Below, one piece after another: positions 26,215 to 34,022 of a stretch of 64,000 nt of DNA. A program made the translations under genes and the position numbers. The stretch spans positions 1-64,000 of the forward strand of contig NZ_JAHSTT010000014.1 in the NCBI RefSeq assembly GCF_019145205.1, written 5' to 3'. Source of the stretch: Pseudomonas khavaziana. Lineage in GTDB: Bacteria; Pseudomonadota; Gammaproteobacteria; Pseudomonadales; Pseudomonadaceae. Position 1 is the stretch's first letter. The number at the start of each line of letters is the position of its first letter. Below the pieces are notes generated by a model. That model had not been told where the DNA came from, did not search any database, and saw nothing but the letters and a program-made list of their open reading frames with translations.

Positions 26215-26269
26215 TTGCGCGCTAAGTAGTTGGCGAAACCAATGTATAGCGCTAATGTTTAGCGCGCAA
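26215..26269. promoter_or_regulatory. Putative OhrR operator region upstream of ohr
   Basis: TTGCGCGCTAA (26215-26225) and its exact complement TTAGCGCGCAA (26259-26269) flank a third palindrome TAGCGCTA (26247-26254), 34-88 bp upstream of the ohr start. MarR-type OhrR dimers bind such AT-flanked palindromes and repress ohr until oxidised by hydroperoxide; assignment is by position. Confidence 0.6.
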
Positions 26270-26328
26270 TATAAATGTATAAATATTTTTTCGAGGATGG
26301 CGAGAAAAAATGTGGGAGGAGGTGGGCC

Positions 26329-26955
26329 CTAATGCCAGTCAGTTAAGCTTACATCGCCCTCTGTAGGAGCGAGCTTGCTCGCGAAAAACGTTAACGATAA
26401 CGCGTGCTTCCTGAATGAATGCGGCGCCTGTGAGTTTTTCGCGAGCAAGCTCGCTCCTACAAAAAGCCTTGGCTGACTGGCATTAAGGCAAGCCCCTCCC
26501 GCTTTAGACAGCGCTCTGCAGGTTGCCGCGCAGCGCGATCGTGCCGAGCTTGCGCTATGCATTTGCGCAAGCTGCATCCCGCTGGCGCCCAGGATGCAGT
26601 GGGGAACATCCTTGGCCTTGCTCTGCAACGCGCGGCCGGCGTCGGTCAGTTCCACAACTACCACCCGCTCATCCTCGCGGCTGCGGGTGCGGCTGAGCAG
26701 GCCTTCGGCTTCCAGGCGCTTGAGCAGCGGCGTCAGTGAGCCAGGATCCGTCAGCAGGCGGCTGCTGATTTCGCCGACAGTCAATCCGTCCTCTTCCCAC
26801 AGCACCATCATGGCCAGGTATTGCGGGTAGGTTAGCCCGAGGGCTTGGAGCAGGGGCTTGTAGACCTTGGTCATCAACAGCGAAGTGGAGTGCAGGGCGA
26901 AGCACAGCTGGTTATCCAGCAGCAGCGATTCGCAGGGGGCTGGGTTTTTGCTCAT
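26329..26955 (-). pseudogene. ohrR: ohrR, MarR-family peroxide sensor with frameshifted 3' end
   Basis: The first 130 or so codons encode a normal OhrR: MSKNPAPCESLLLDNQLCF with the redox-sensing Cys18, then the winged helix (GLTYPQYLAMMVLWEEDGLTVGEISSRL, SREDERVVVVELTD). After GASGMQLAQ the reading frame turns into nonsense (MHSASSARSRC) and runs on through the REPIN to 26329, 208 aa in all. One frame over, the DNA encodes KLGTIALRGNLQSAV and stop at 26504-26506, which is a typical OhrR C-terminus and would give about 150 aa. So one base is missing (or two extra) near 26549-26558. A sequencing error is possible. Start 26955 has GAGG seven bases upstream. Confidence 0.75.
26362..26461. repeat. 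REPIN (GTAGGAGCGAGC type)
   Basis: TGTAGGAGCGAGCTTGCTCG and its complement TGCTCGCGAA-side arms surround a centre almost identical to the element at 41594. Lies between ohr promoter and ohrR; the frameshifted ohrR frame reads through it. Confidence 0.9.
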
Positions 26956-27035
26956 GGTGGTGCCTCGAAAAAGCATGTCTGCACTTGAATCTAGCGGGCG
27001 AATCTTTAATGCGCCAGGTAATTCTGCCCGGATGG

Positions 27036-27986
27036 TCAGACTAGCCCGCTTTGCAACGCCAGATCCCAGGGCGGCACCGGGCTGAAACGGGATTTGAGGT
27101 ATTCGAGCAATAACCGGCTACGTGCGTTGGGCTGCTGTTCGAGGCGCAGCGCGTAAATGCCGGCGGTTTCCGGGCTGGGCAAGCCGTTTTCACAAAACAG
27201 CGGCAACAGCTCGCCACGCACCAGGTATTCACTGGCCAGCCAGGTCGGCAGGTGCGCGATGCCCAGCCCGGCCAGTGCGCCCGAAAGCAGCGCCTCGGCG
27301 TTATTGGCGCTCATGCGGATGCGCCGGGGGCGATAGGTCGTGCGGCGCCCGTCCAGTTCAAAACGCCAGGCGAACATCGGCGCCAGGCCATCCCAATCGA
27401 GGCCGTCATGCTCGTTCAGTTCCCGAGGATGGGTGGGTGTGCCGCGGTTTTTCAGGTAGGCCGGGCTGGCGCAGGCAATGCGCACGATGCTCGCCAGGGG
27501 TGTAGCGATCCGGCGAGTGTCGACGATATGCCCGGCGCGCAGCACCAGGTCGACCTTGCCCAGGTGTGCGCCTTGCATATCGACAAAACTGTCGATCAAG
27601 TGCAGGTGCACATCCAGCCCTGGATACACGTTCAGGAAGTCCGCGATCACCGGCGCCAGGTGGCGGCGACCAAACGCTGCCGGTGCATCCAGCCGGATCA
27701 AGCCTTCCGGCGCATGGCTCAGGGACACCGCTTCGGCCCGCGCCAATTGCAGTTCACTGACAATCCGCCGCGCGCGTTCGGCAAAAGCCAGGCCGGCAGG
27801 TGTAGGCACCACCGCGTGGGTGCTGCGCTGGAACAGGCGGCTACCCACTGAACTTTCCAGGCTGTCGATTCGGCGGGCGACTGCGGAGGGCGTCAGTGGA
27901 TGACGTCGTGCGGCAGCGGAAAAGCTAGCGGTTTCCATCACATCGAGAAACAGGCTCAGTTGATCGGTCAGCGTATTAGGGTTCAT
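27036..27986 (-). CDS. LysR-type transcriptional regulator
   Basis: 316-aa regulator. N-terminal helix-turn-helix (DQLSLFLDVMETASFSAAARRHPLTPSAVARRIDSLES) followed by an effector-binding domain of the CrgA-like group (GLIRLDAPAAFGRRHLAPVIADFL; ALLSGALAGLGIAHLPTWL). Effector and targets unknown; the adjacent divergent TSUP transporter gene is a candidate target. Start at 27986 (MNPNTLTDQL). Confidence 0.9.
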   Translation of the reverse strand: MNPNTLTDQLSLFLDVMETASFSAAARRHPLTPSAVARRIDSLESSVGSRLFQRSTHAVVPTPAGLAFAERARRIVSELQLARAEAVSLSHAPEGLIRLDAPAAFGRRHLAPVIADFLNVYPGLDVHLHLIDSFVDMQGAHLGKVDLVLRAGHIVDTRRIATPLASIVRIACASPAYLKNRGTPTHPRELNEHDGLDWDGLAPMFAWRFELDGRRTTYRPRRIRMSANNAEALLSGALAGLGIAHLPTWLASEYLVRGELLPLFCENGLPSPETAGIYALRLEQQPNARSRLLLEYLKSRFSPVPPWDLALQSGLV

Positions 27987-28094
27987 AGACGCGCGCTTGT
28001 GCGGGATCGGCATAGCCATTGTGCGTTGCTATGCGTTTCCGCGCCAGGGCCGACTGCGTAGCATGTCAGCCTTGGGATTGCGGAGTAACGAGCG

Positions 28095-28844
28095 GTGTTG
28101 GATTTAGTGATGTACCTGGTATTGGGTGCGGCTTTGGGCACCGTAGGTGGGCTGTTTGGCATCGGTGGCGGGCTGATAGCCATTCCGGTGCTCGGCGTGT
28201 TGTTCGGCCTGGACCAGCAAATAGCCCAGGGCACCGCGTTGGTCATGGTGGTACCCAATGTGATGCTCGCCCTGTGGCGTTATCACCAGCGTAATCGCAT
28301 CGAGCTGCGCCACGCCTTGCCGCTTGGCGTGATGGGCTTTTGCTTTGCGTGGCTGGGGTCGATCTGGGCGGTGGGGCTGGATGCCGGGGCAATGCGCATC
28401 GGCTTTATTGTTTTCCTGGTGGCGTTGTCGGCCTACAACCTGCTGCGCATGTTTACCCGCAACGCGCCGCCAACGGCGCAGATGCGCTACTCCTGGCCCT
28501 GGCTGGGCGTGTTGGGCGCAGCGTCCGGCTCCATGGGTGGATTATTTGGGGTAGGGGGCGCGGTAGTCGCCACGCCAGTGCTCACCAGCGTGTTCGGCAC
28601 CACTCAAGTGGTGGCCCAGGGTTTGTCGCTGGCCTTGGCGCTGCCCAGCACCGGCGTGACCCTGGTCACCTACGCCTGGCACCACGAGGTGGACTGGATG
28701 ATCGGCCTGCCGCTGGCGGTGGGGGGCCTGCTCAGTATCAGCTGGGGCGTGAAAGTGGCCCATGCATTGCCGGAGCGGCTGTTGCGCGGGCTGTTTTGTG
28801 GCTTCCTGGTGGTGTGTGCGGTGATGCTGACGTTTAAAGTTTGA
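28095..28844 (+). CDS. TSUP family (TauE/SafE) sulfite exporter-like permease
   Basis: 249-aa membrane protein with about eight helices in two halves. Each half opens with a glycine-rich repeat: GTVGGLFGIGGGLIAIPVL and GSMGGLFGVGGAVVATPVL, the TSUP signature. Substrate could be sulfite, sulfoacetate or a similar anion. Start is a GTG at 28095, nine bases after GGAG; a TTG and an ATG follow within six codons. It overlaps the convergent LysR gene by 11 bp at the 3' end and diverges from another LysR gene. Confidence 0.85.
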   Translation: MLDLVMYLVLGAALGTVGGLFGIGGGLIAIPVLGVLFGLDQQIAQGTALVMVVPNVMLALWRYHQRNRIELRHALPLGVMGFCFAWLGSIWAVGLDAGAMRIGFIVFLVALSAYNLLRMFTRNAPPTAQMRYSWPWLGVLGAASGSMGGLFGVGGAVVATPVLTSVFGTTQVVAQGLSLALALPSTGVTLVTYAWHHEVDWMIGLPLAVGGLLSISWGVKVAHALPERLLRGLFCGFLVVCAVMLTFKV

Positions 28845-29724
28845 AGCCTTCGACGATGTACTCGGCCAGGCATTCGGTGATCGGTGACGTCATCTGTGGA
28901 TTGCGCAGCAAGCGCAGGTTCATTGACGGCAACGGTGGAAAGCCTTCGTCGCTGCCCAGCACCCGCAGGTCCTCGGTGACCAGGCTTTCCATGCTGACCA
29001 TCGCCGCCAGGCCAGCACTGACCACCGCCTGGATCGCCGCTCCGTTGGAGCTGTGGTAGGCCAGGCGGTAATCGCGTCCAGCTGCGTCCAGTGCTGCACG
29101 CGCCCAATGGGTGTACAGGCAGTCATCGCCGGAAATCGCCAGGGGCAGCGCGTCATGCTCATCCACGCAGAAGCACGGTGATGCTGCCCAGACCATGCGT
29201 TCAGTGCGCAGTAACTCGCCAATATCATTGCCTGGCTCGCGGCTGATCACGGTCAGCGCCAGGTCCCGCCGCTGCATCAGCACGGACGACGCTTCACAGT
29301 GCATCTCAATCTGAATCAGTGGGTAGGCTTTGGAAAACTGCTTCAGGATCCCCGGCAGGAAACGCATCACATAGTCATCTGGCGTACCAATGCGTACAAG
29401 CCCCACCATATGGGGCTCGCGCAGGGTATTGAACACTTCGCTGTGCAGCTTCAGGATGCGCCGCGCATACCCCAGCAGTACCTGGCCTTCGGGCGTAAGC
29501 CGTACCTGCCTTCCATCGCGCTCGAACAGCTTGCGCTGCAGTACATCTTCCTCCAGGCGCTTCATCTGCATGCTCACCGCCGATTGAGTGCGGTTGACCA
29601 GCTCGCCGGCGCGGGTAAAACCACCTTGGTCGGCGATGGCGACGAAGGTGCGCAGCACTTCGGTGTCGATGCTCGGGTAGCCAGACAATTGATCAATCTC
29701 AGAGATGTATTGCATAAGAAACAT
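28834..29724 (-). CDS. LysR-type transcriptional regulator
   Basis: 296-aa regulator. DTEVLRTFVAIADQGGFTRAGELVNRTQSAVSMQMKRLEE is the helix-turn-helix; the effector domain contains LVRIGTPDDYVMRFLPGILKQF and YHSSNGAAIQAVVSAGLAAMV. Start at 29724 or 29715; neither has a clear ribosome site. It diverges from the DUF1127 gene, which is a common neighbour of this LysR subgroup in Pseudomonas. Confidence 0.88.
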   Translation of the reverse strand: MFLMQYISEIDQLSGYPSIDTEVLRTFVAIADQGGFTRAGELVNRTQSAVSMQMKRLEEDVLQRKLFERDGRQVRLTPEGQVLLGYARRILKLHSEVFNTLREPHMVGLVRIGTPDDYVMRFLPGILKQFSKAYPLIQIEMHCEASSVLMQRRDLALTVISREPGNDIGELLRTERMVWAASPCFCVDEHDALPLAISGDDCLYTHWARAALDAAGRDYRLAYHSSNGAAIQAVVSAGLAAMVSMESLVTEDLRVLGSDEGFPPLPSMNLRLLRNPQMTSPITECLAEYIVEGFKL

Positions 29725-29785
29725 TCGTTGGATTGATCATAGCGCCAGGCCCACACTTTCGTCATCCCCACTGGAGGGCGAGAAG

Positions 29786-29992
29786 ATGAAAGGTCAAAGA
29801 GGTTCTGTGTTGTTGCAAAAATGGCCGTTTACCGGCCTGTTTCATACGGTCGCACGTTGGCAGATGCTGCATCAGGAGCGCCAGTTGCTGGCGACCTTGA
29901 GCGATGATGCGCTCAAGGACATTGGGCTCAACCGTGCCGACATAGCGCAGGAAACCCATCGGCATTTCTGGGAAGACCCGCTGCGCAAATAA
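29786..29992 (+). CDS. DUF1127 family small protein
   Basis: 68-aa basic protein with the C-terminal DUF1127 (YjiS-like) helix pair QLLATLSDDALKDIGLNRADIAQETHRHFWEDP. Such proteins have been tied to RNA turnover and phosphate or carbon metabolism in Alphaproteobacteria; role here unknown. Start at 29786 with GGAG nine bases upstream. Likely controlled by the divergent LysR regulator. Confidence 0.82.
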   Translation: MKGQRGSVLLQKWPFTGLFHTVARWQMLHQERQLLATLSDDALKDIGLNRADIAQETHRHFWEDPLRK

Positions 29993-30037
29993 GCCAGGAT
30001 GCAGTAGGGTAGAGGGCGAGTTTCCATGGAGAGCCCC

Positions 30038-31249
30038 ATGCCCGCCGACCTGTCTTTTTCACTCAAGCAAGCTCGACGCATGGCGCTGGCCGCCCAGGGT
30101 TTTTCCGGGCGCCAGGCGCCTGCCCAGATAAAAGCCGCGCACCTCAATCGGCTCATCGACCGCCTGGGTGTCGTGCAGATCGACTCGGTCAACGCGCTGG
30201 TGCGTTCCCATTACCTGCCGTTGTTTTCCCGCCTGGGCCATTATTCCCCGTTGATCCTTGAACAAGCGGCCTGGAGCCTGGGCAGGCGGCGTTCGCTGTT
30301 CGAGTATTGGGGCCATGAGGCCTCGCTGTTGCCCATGACGTTGTACCCGCTGATGCGTTGGCGCATGGAGCGGGCCAGGCAGGGGCAGGGGATCTATGCG
30401 CAGATGGCGCGTTTCGGCCGTGAACAGCAGGCGACCATCCAGCGCGTGCTGCACACTGTCGAGCAGCAGGGCGCCCTGGGGGCGGGCAGTTTGTCGACTC
30501 GTGAGGAGCGCGCCGGGCCCTGGTGGGATTGGAGTGATGAAAAGCACGCCCTGGAATGGTTGTTCGCCGCCGGTTTGGTCACCGTCGCAGGGCGGCGGGG
30601 GTTTGAGCGACTGTATGATTTGCCGGAGCGTGTTATCCCCGGCGAGATTCTCCAAACCGTCATCACCGAGGCCCACGCTCAACGCGGCTTACTGCTGCAT
30701 AGCGCAACGGCGTTGGGCGTCGCCACCGAGAAGGACCTGCGCGATTACTTCCGCCTCGACCCCGCCGACAGCCGCAAGCGCGTGGCCGAGTTGGTCGAGG
30801 ATGGGCGGCTGCTGGCGTGCCAGGTGCAGGGCTGGAAACAACCGGCGTACTGCCTGCCGATGCCGAAGTTGCCACGCAAAGTCGCGGCCAGCGCCTTGCT
30901 GTCACCGTTCGATTCGTTGATCTGGGAGCGCAGCCGCACGGAGCGTTTGTTCAATTTCCGCTATCGACTGGAGATCTACACCCCACAGGACAAGCGGGTG
31001 TACGGTTACTACGTACTGCCGTTTTTGCACAATGAGCGGATCGCCGCCCGCGTCGACCTGCGGGCCGAGCGTGCCCATGGGCGCCTGGCGGTGCATGCGG
31101 TGCACGAGGAAGAGCCGGGCCTGGATGACGAAGGCATGTCGGCGCTGGCCTTGAACCTGCGCCAGATGGCCGACTGGCTGGGGCTGGAGCAGATCCAGCT
31201 CAATTGCCAGCGGCCCAGTGCCGCCCGGTTAAGGGCGGCACTGGTGTAG
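30038..31249 (+). CDS. YcaQ/AlkX-type DNA glycosylase (winged-helix DUF1006)
   Basis: 403-aa protein built of tandem winged helices (HTH_42 family). The catalytic region reads LGVVQIDSVNALVRSHYLPLFSRLG with Gln47-Ile48-Asp49, the QxD motif of the YcaQ (AlkX) branch that unhooks interstrand crosslinks and removes alkylated bases, distinct from the QxQ of AlkZ. I prefer ATG 30038 because GGAG lies six bases upstream; ATG 30026 would add four residues. The stop codon lies within a REP-like palindrome shared with the convergent DAHP synthase gene. Confidence 0.88.
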   Translation: MPADLSFSLKQARRMALAAQGFSGRQAPAQIKAAHLNRLIDRLGVVQIDSVNALVRSHYLPLFSRLGHYSPLILEQAAWSLGRRRSLFEYWGHEASLLPMTLYPLMRWRMERARQGQGIYAQMARFGREQQATIQRVLHTVEQQGALGAGSLSTREERAGPWWDWSDEKHALEWLFAAGLVTVAGRRGFERLYDLPERVIPGEILQTVITEAHAQRGLLLHSATALGVATEKDLRDYFRLDPADSRKRVAELVEDGRLLACQVQGWKQPAYCLPMPKLPRKVAASALLSPFDSLIWERSRTERLFNFRYRLEIYTPQDKRVYGYYVLPFLHNERIAARVDLRAERAHGRLAVHAVHEEEPGLDDEGMSALALNLRQMADWLGLEQIQLNCQRPSAARLRAALV

Positions 31250-31272
31250 GCGCGAGCTGGCTCGCTCCTACC
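31244..31272. repeat. Single REP-like palindrome holding two stop codons
   Basis: GGTGTAGGCGCGAG (31244-31257) and CTCGCTCCTACC (31261-31272) form a hairpin of the GTAGGAGCGAG type. TAG at 31247-31249 ends the YcaQ-like gene; the CTA at 31268-31270 is the stop of the minus-strand gene. It may double as a transcript 3' end. Confidence 0.8.
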
Positions 31273-32614
31273 TTTTGACCTGCTTCAAGGTCTCGGCAAT
31301 CAGGAACGCCAGCTCCAGCGACTGATCGGCGTTCATCCGCGGGTCGCAATGGGTGTGATAACGGTCCGACAGGCCGTCTTCGGTGATCGGCCGTGCGCCG
31401 CCGATGCATTCGGTGACGTTCTGTCCGGTCATCTCGATATGAATCCCGCCGGCATAGCTGCCTTCGGCCTGGTGCACCTGGAAGAACTCTTTCACCTCGC
31501 CGAGAATCTGCGCAAAGTCGCGAGTCTTGTAGCCGCTGCTGGCCTTGATGGTGTTGCCATGCATCGGGTCGGAGCTCCACAGCACCTGCTTACCCTCGCG
31601 CTGCACGGCGCGGATCAGGTTGGGCAAGTGGTCGCCGACCCTGCCCGCGCCCATGCGGGCGATCAGGTTGAGGCGGCCAGGGTCGTTGTCCGGGTTCAGG
31701 ATGTCGATCAGGCGGATCAGGTCATCCGGGTTCATGCTCGGCCCGACCTTCACGCCGATCGGGTTGTTCACGCCACGCAGGAACTCGACATGGGCGCCGT
31801 CCAGTTGGCGAGTGCGGTCGCCGATCCAGAGCATATGGGCCGAGCAATCGTAGTAGTCGTTGGTCAGGCTATCGCGGCGCACGAAGGCTTGTTCAAAGTT
31901 GAGCAGCAATGCTTCGTGGGCAGTGAAGAAGCTGGTTTCGCGCAATTGCGGCGAGCTGTCCATGCCACAGGCACGCATGAAGGCCAGGGTCTCGTCGATG
32001 CGGTCGGCCAGTTGGCTGTACTTCTCGGCCAGGGCGGAGTTGGCGATAAAGTCCAGGTTCCACTTGTGTACCTGGTGCAGGTCGGCGAAACCACCCTGGG
32101 CAAAGGCGCGCAGCAGGTTGAGGGTTGCGGTGGACTGGTGGTAGGACTGCAGCAGGCGGTCCGGGTCCGGCACGCGGCTTTTTTCGTCGAAACCGATGCC
32201 GTTGACGATGTCGCCGCGGTAGGCGGGCAGGGTGATGCCGTCAATGGTTTCATCGTTGGCCGAGCGTGGCTTGGCGAATTGGCCGGCCATGCGTCCGACT
32301 TTCACCACCGGGCAGCCGGCGGCGAAGGTCATGACAATGGCCATCTGCAGCAGCACCTTGAAGGTGTCGCGGATTTTCGCGGCGGAAAACTCGGCAAAGC
32401 TCTCGGCGCAATCGCCGCCTTGCAGCAGGAATGCGCGCCCCTGAGTCACCTCGGCAAACTGACGGCGCAGCTCACGGGCTTCCCCGGCGAACACCAACGG
32501 CGGGTAGCTGGCCAGGCTCTGCTCCACTTGCAGCAAGTGCGCAGCGTCCGGGTACTGGGGTTGTTGCTGGATCGGCAAGGCACGCCAGCTGTCGGGGCTC
32601 CAGGGTTGGCTCAT
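31268..32614 (-). CDS. 3-deoxy-7-phosphoheptulonate synthase, class II
   Basis: 448-aa plant-type DAHP synthase, unrelated in sequence to the class I enzyme at 17290. Motifs include LLQGGDCAESF, GRMAGQFAKPRS, NPIGVKVGPSMNPDDL, LIARMGAGRVGDHLP, WSSDPMHGNT and GGIHIEMTGQNVTECIGG. In Pseudomonas such enzymes occur in a long form for aromatic amino acids and a short one for phenazine and other secondary metabolites; length here fits the long form. No secondary-metabolite genes are adjacent. Confidence 0.92.
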   Translation of the reverse strand: MSQPWSPDSWRALPIQQQPQYPDAAHLLQVEQSLASYPPLVFAGEARELRRQFAEVTQGRAFLLQGGDCAESFAEFSAAKIRDTFKVLLQMAIVMTFAAGCPVVKVGRMAGQFAKPRSANDETIDGITLPAYRGDIVNGIGFDEKSRVPDPDRLLQSYHQSTATLNLLRAFAQGGFADLHQVHKWNLDFIANSALAEKYSQLADRIDETLAFMRACGMDSSPQLRETSFFTAHEALLLNFEQAFVRRDSLTNDYYDCSAHMLWIGDRTRQLDGAHVEFLRGVNNPIGVKVGPSMNPDDLIRLIDILNPDNDPGRLNLIARMGAGRVGDHLPNLIRAVQREGKQVLWSSDPMHGNTIKASSGYKTRDFAQILGEVKEFFQVHQAEGSYAGGIHIEMTGQNVTECIGGARPITEDGLSDRYHTHCDPRMNADQSLELAFLIAETLKQVKR

Positions 32615-32737
32615 CGTGAACTCGTGTGGTGGGTGGATGTTCGGGCACCAATGTTAGCAGCAATTAGTGCGTGACCTGCTGCGGCCGCTGGCCGACAATC
32701 GCGCCTTTGTCGTGCGGTAAACCCTTTAGGAGTAGTG

Positions 32738-33493
32738 ATGACCGAGGAGCGTGTCGAGCGCCTGCTGGCCGAAGTCCATGATGATTTCGGCATGATCCGT
32801 GTGCTTGAAGTGGCCGATTACCGCTTTCTCGAATTTGGCGACGCCATCGAGCAAAGCTGCGTGTTCACTGCCGACCCGAGCTGGCTGGAGTACGACTACA
32901 CCCGCGCCATGTTGATCGGTGCGTTGTGCCATGAGCAACCTGAGAGCGCGTTGTTCCTTGGCCTGGGAGCTGGCACGCTGACCCAGGCGTGCCTTAAGTT
33001 CCTGGCGCTGGAAGATGTCGAGGCCATTGAACTGCGTCCTGATGTACCGCGCCTGGCGATTGAATATCTGGGGCTGGACGACGACCCGCGCCTGTACATC
33101 CGCATCGGTGACGCGCTGCAATTGCTCGATACCGCCGAGCCGGCCGACCTGATTTTCGTCGACCTGTATACCGATGTCGGCCCGGGCGTGGGCCATTTGG
33201 CCTGGACCTTTCTGGAAAACTGCCAGAAGAAGCTCAACCCTGGCGGCTGGCTGGTGATCAACCAGTGGGCAACCGATGATGGCAAGCCGTTGGGCGCGGC
33301 GTTGCTGCGTGGGTTGTATCACCGACACTATTGGGAGCTGCCGGTGAAAGAGGGCAATGTGATTCTTTTGGTGCCTTCGGAGCTGGACCAGGAGTTGGAC
33401 CTGGAGGCGCTTTCGGCTCGTGCCGAAGCCTTGGCGCCGCGGTTGGGTTATTCGTTGCAGCCATTGATCAAGGCTATTCGGCCGGCAACCTAG
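32738..33493 (+). CDS. Spermidine synthase-like SAM-binding protein
   Basis: 251-aa Rossmann-fold protein of the spermidine synthase/methyltransferase family. FLGLGAGTLTQACLKFL is the nucleotide-binding glycine loop, VEAIELRPDVPRLA the acidic end of strand 2, and LIFVDLYTDVGPGVGHLAWTFLENCQ the active-site region, with LYTD in place of the DSTDP typical of true spermidine synthases. So aminopropyl transfer is uncertain. Start at ATG 32738 with AGGAG five bases upstream. Confidence 0.78.
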   Translation: MTEERVERLLAEVHDDFGMIRVLEVADYRFLEFGDAIEQSCVFTADPSWLEYDYTRAMLIGALCHEQPESALFLGLGAGTLTQACLKFLALEDVEAIELRPDVPRLAIEYLGLDDDPRLYIRIGDALQLLDTAEPADLIFVDLYTDVGPGVGHLAWTFLENCQKKLNPGGWLVINQWATDDGKPLGAALLRGLYHRHYWELPVKEGNVILLVPSELDQELDLEALSARAEALAPRLGYSLQPLIKAIRPAT

Positions 33494-33505
33494 TTGTCTG
33501 CTCTG

Positions 33506-33612
33506 GCGCCATCGGGGGCAGTCGAATCGTCGCACCGCCCCTCCCACATGTGTGCGCTTACACCCATTTGGAATGCAGTCAAATGTGGGAGGGGGCTTGC
33601 CCCCGATGGCGG
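33506..33612. repeat. REPIN (GTGGGAGGGGGCTTG type)
   Basis: Right arm TGTGGGAGGGGGCTTGCCCC with GATGGCGG; left arm a diverged complement (CGCCATCGGGGGCA ... CCCCTCCCACATGTG). This is the second REP family of the window, also seen at 61633. Confidence 0.75.
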
Positions 33613-33649
33613 CCTGACAGCCGACCAGGATGTTGGATCAGACTGAGTA

Positions 33650-33952
33650 CATATCCGTTATTTGGGCAACGGCCACTTAGGGTTCCGCTTTTACAGCGGG
33701 TCACTTTTGGAAAAGAGCCCCAAAAGTAACCAAAAGGGCTCTTGCCCCACCACTCGGCACCTCGCTTTGGCTCGGTGTGCCCGTAATCCGCCATGGATTT
33801 GGGGGGCCGCCGCCACGCGCCATCCATGGCGCGGGGCGGCTAAACCGGCATCCCTGCCGGTTTACCCCCCAAATCCCTGTCGAATTCCGGCCAGCGTGGT
33901 TTAACGGGGCGCCTAAGATCAAGATCAAAAGCAGATCAAGATCAAGAGCGGC
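33650..33952. repeat. Likely dispersed Pseudomonas repeat with GATCAA direct repeats
   Basis: Inverted repeats include GGAAAAGAGCCCC / AAGGGCTCTT-like arms near 33710-33745, GCCATGGAT / ATCCATGGC near 33790-33830 and TAAACCGGC / GCCGGTTTA near 33841-33865. AAGATCAAGATCAA-type direct repeats follow at 33917-33952. The stretch resembles sequence I recall as repeated many times in fluorescens-group genomes, often mis-annotated as short ORFs. Confidence 0.5.
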
Positions 33953-34022
33953 TCGCTGCGCATCGTGGTTACCGTTGACTGCTAAAAGTTGTGTAGATGC
34001 CGATGGCGTCGGTGCTGCCAAC

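Larger units (their letters stand above)
33494..34022. other. Repeat-filled intergenic region
   Basis: 529 bp without a supported gene between a spermidine synthase-like gene and the enoyl-CoA hydratase gene. It contains a REPIN at 33506, a long repeat-like stretch with several inverted repeats at 33650-33915, and short GATCAA direct repeats at 33917-33952. A plus-strand ORF crossing it has no recognisable domain. Confidence 0.6.

Noticed and set aside
31349..32674. 441-codon plus-strand ORF over the class II DAHP synthase gene
   Set aside because: Antisense shadow; no motif, no ribosome site.
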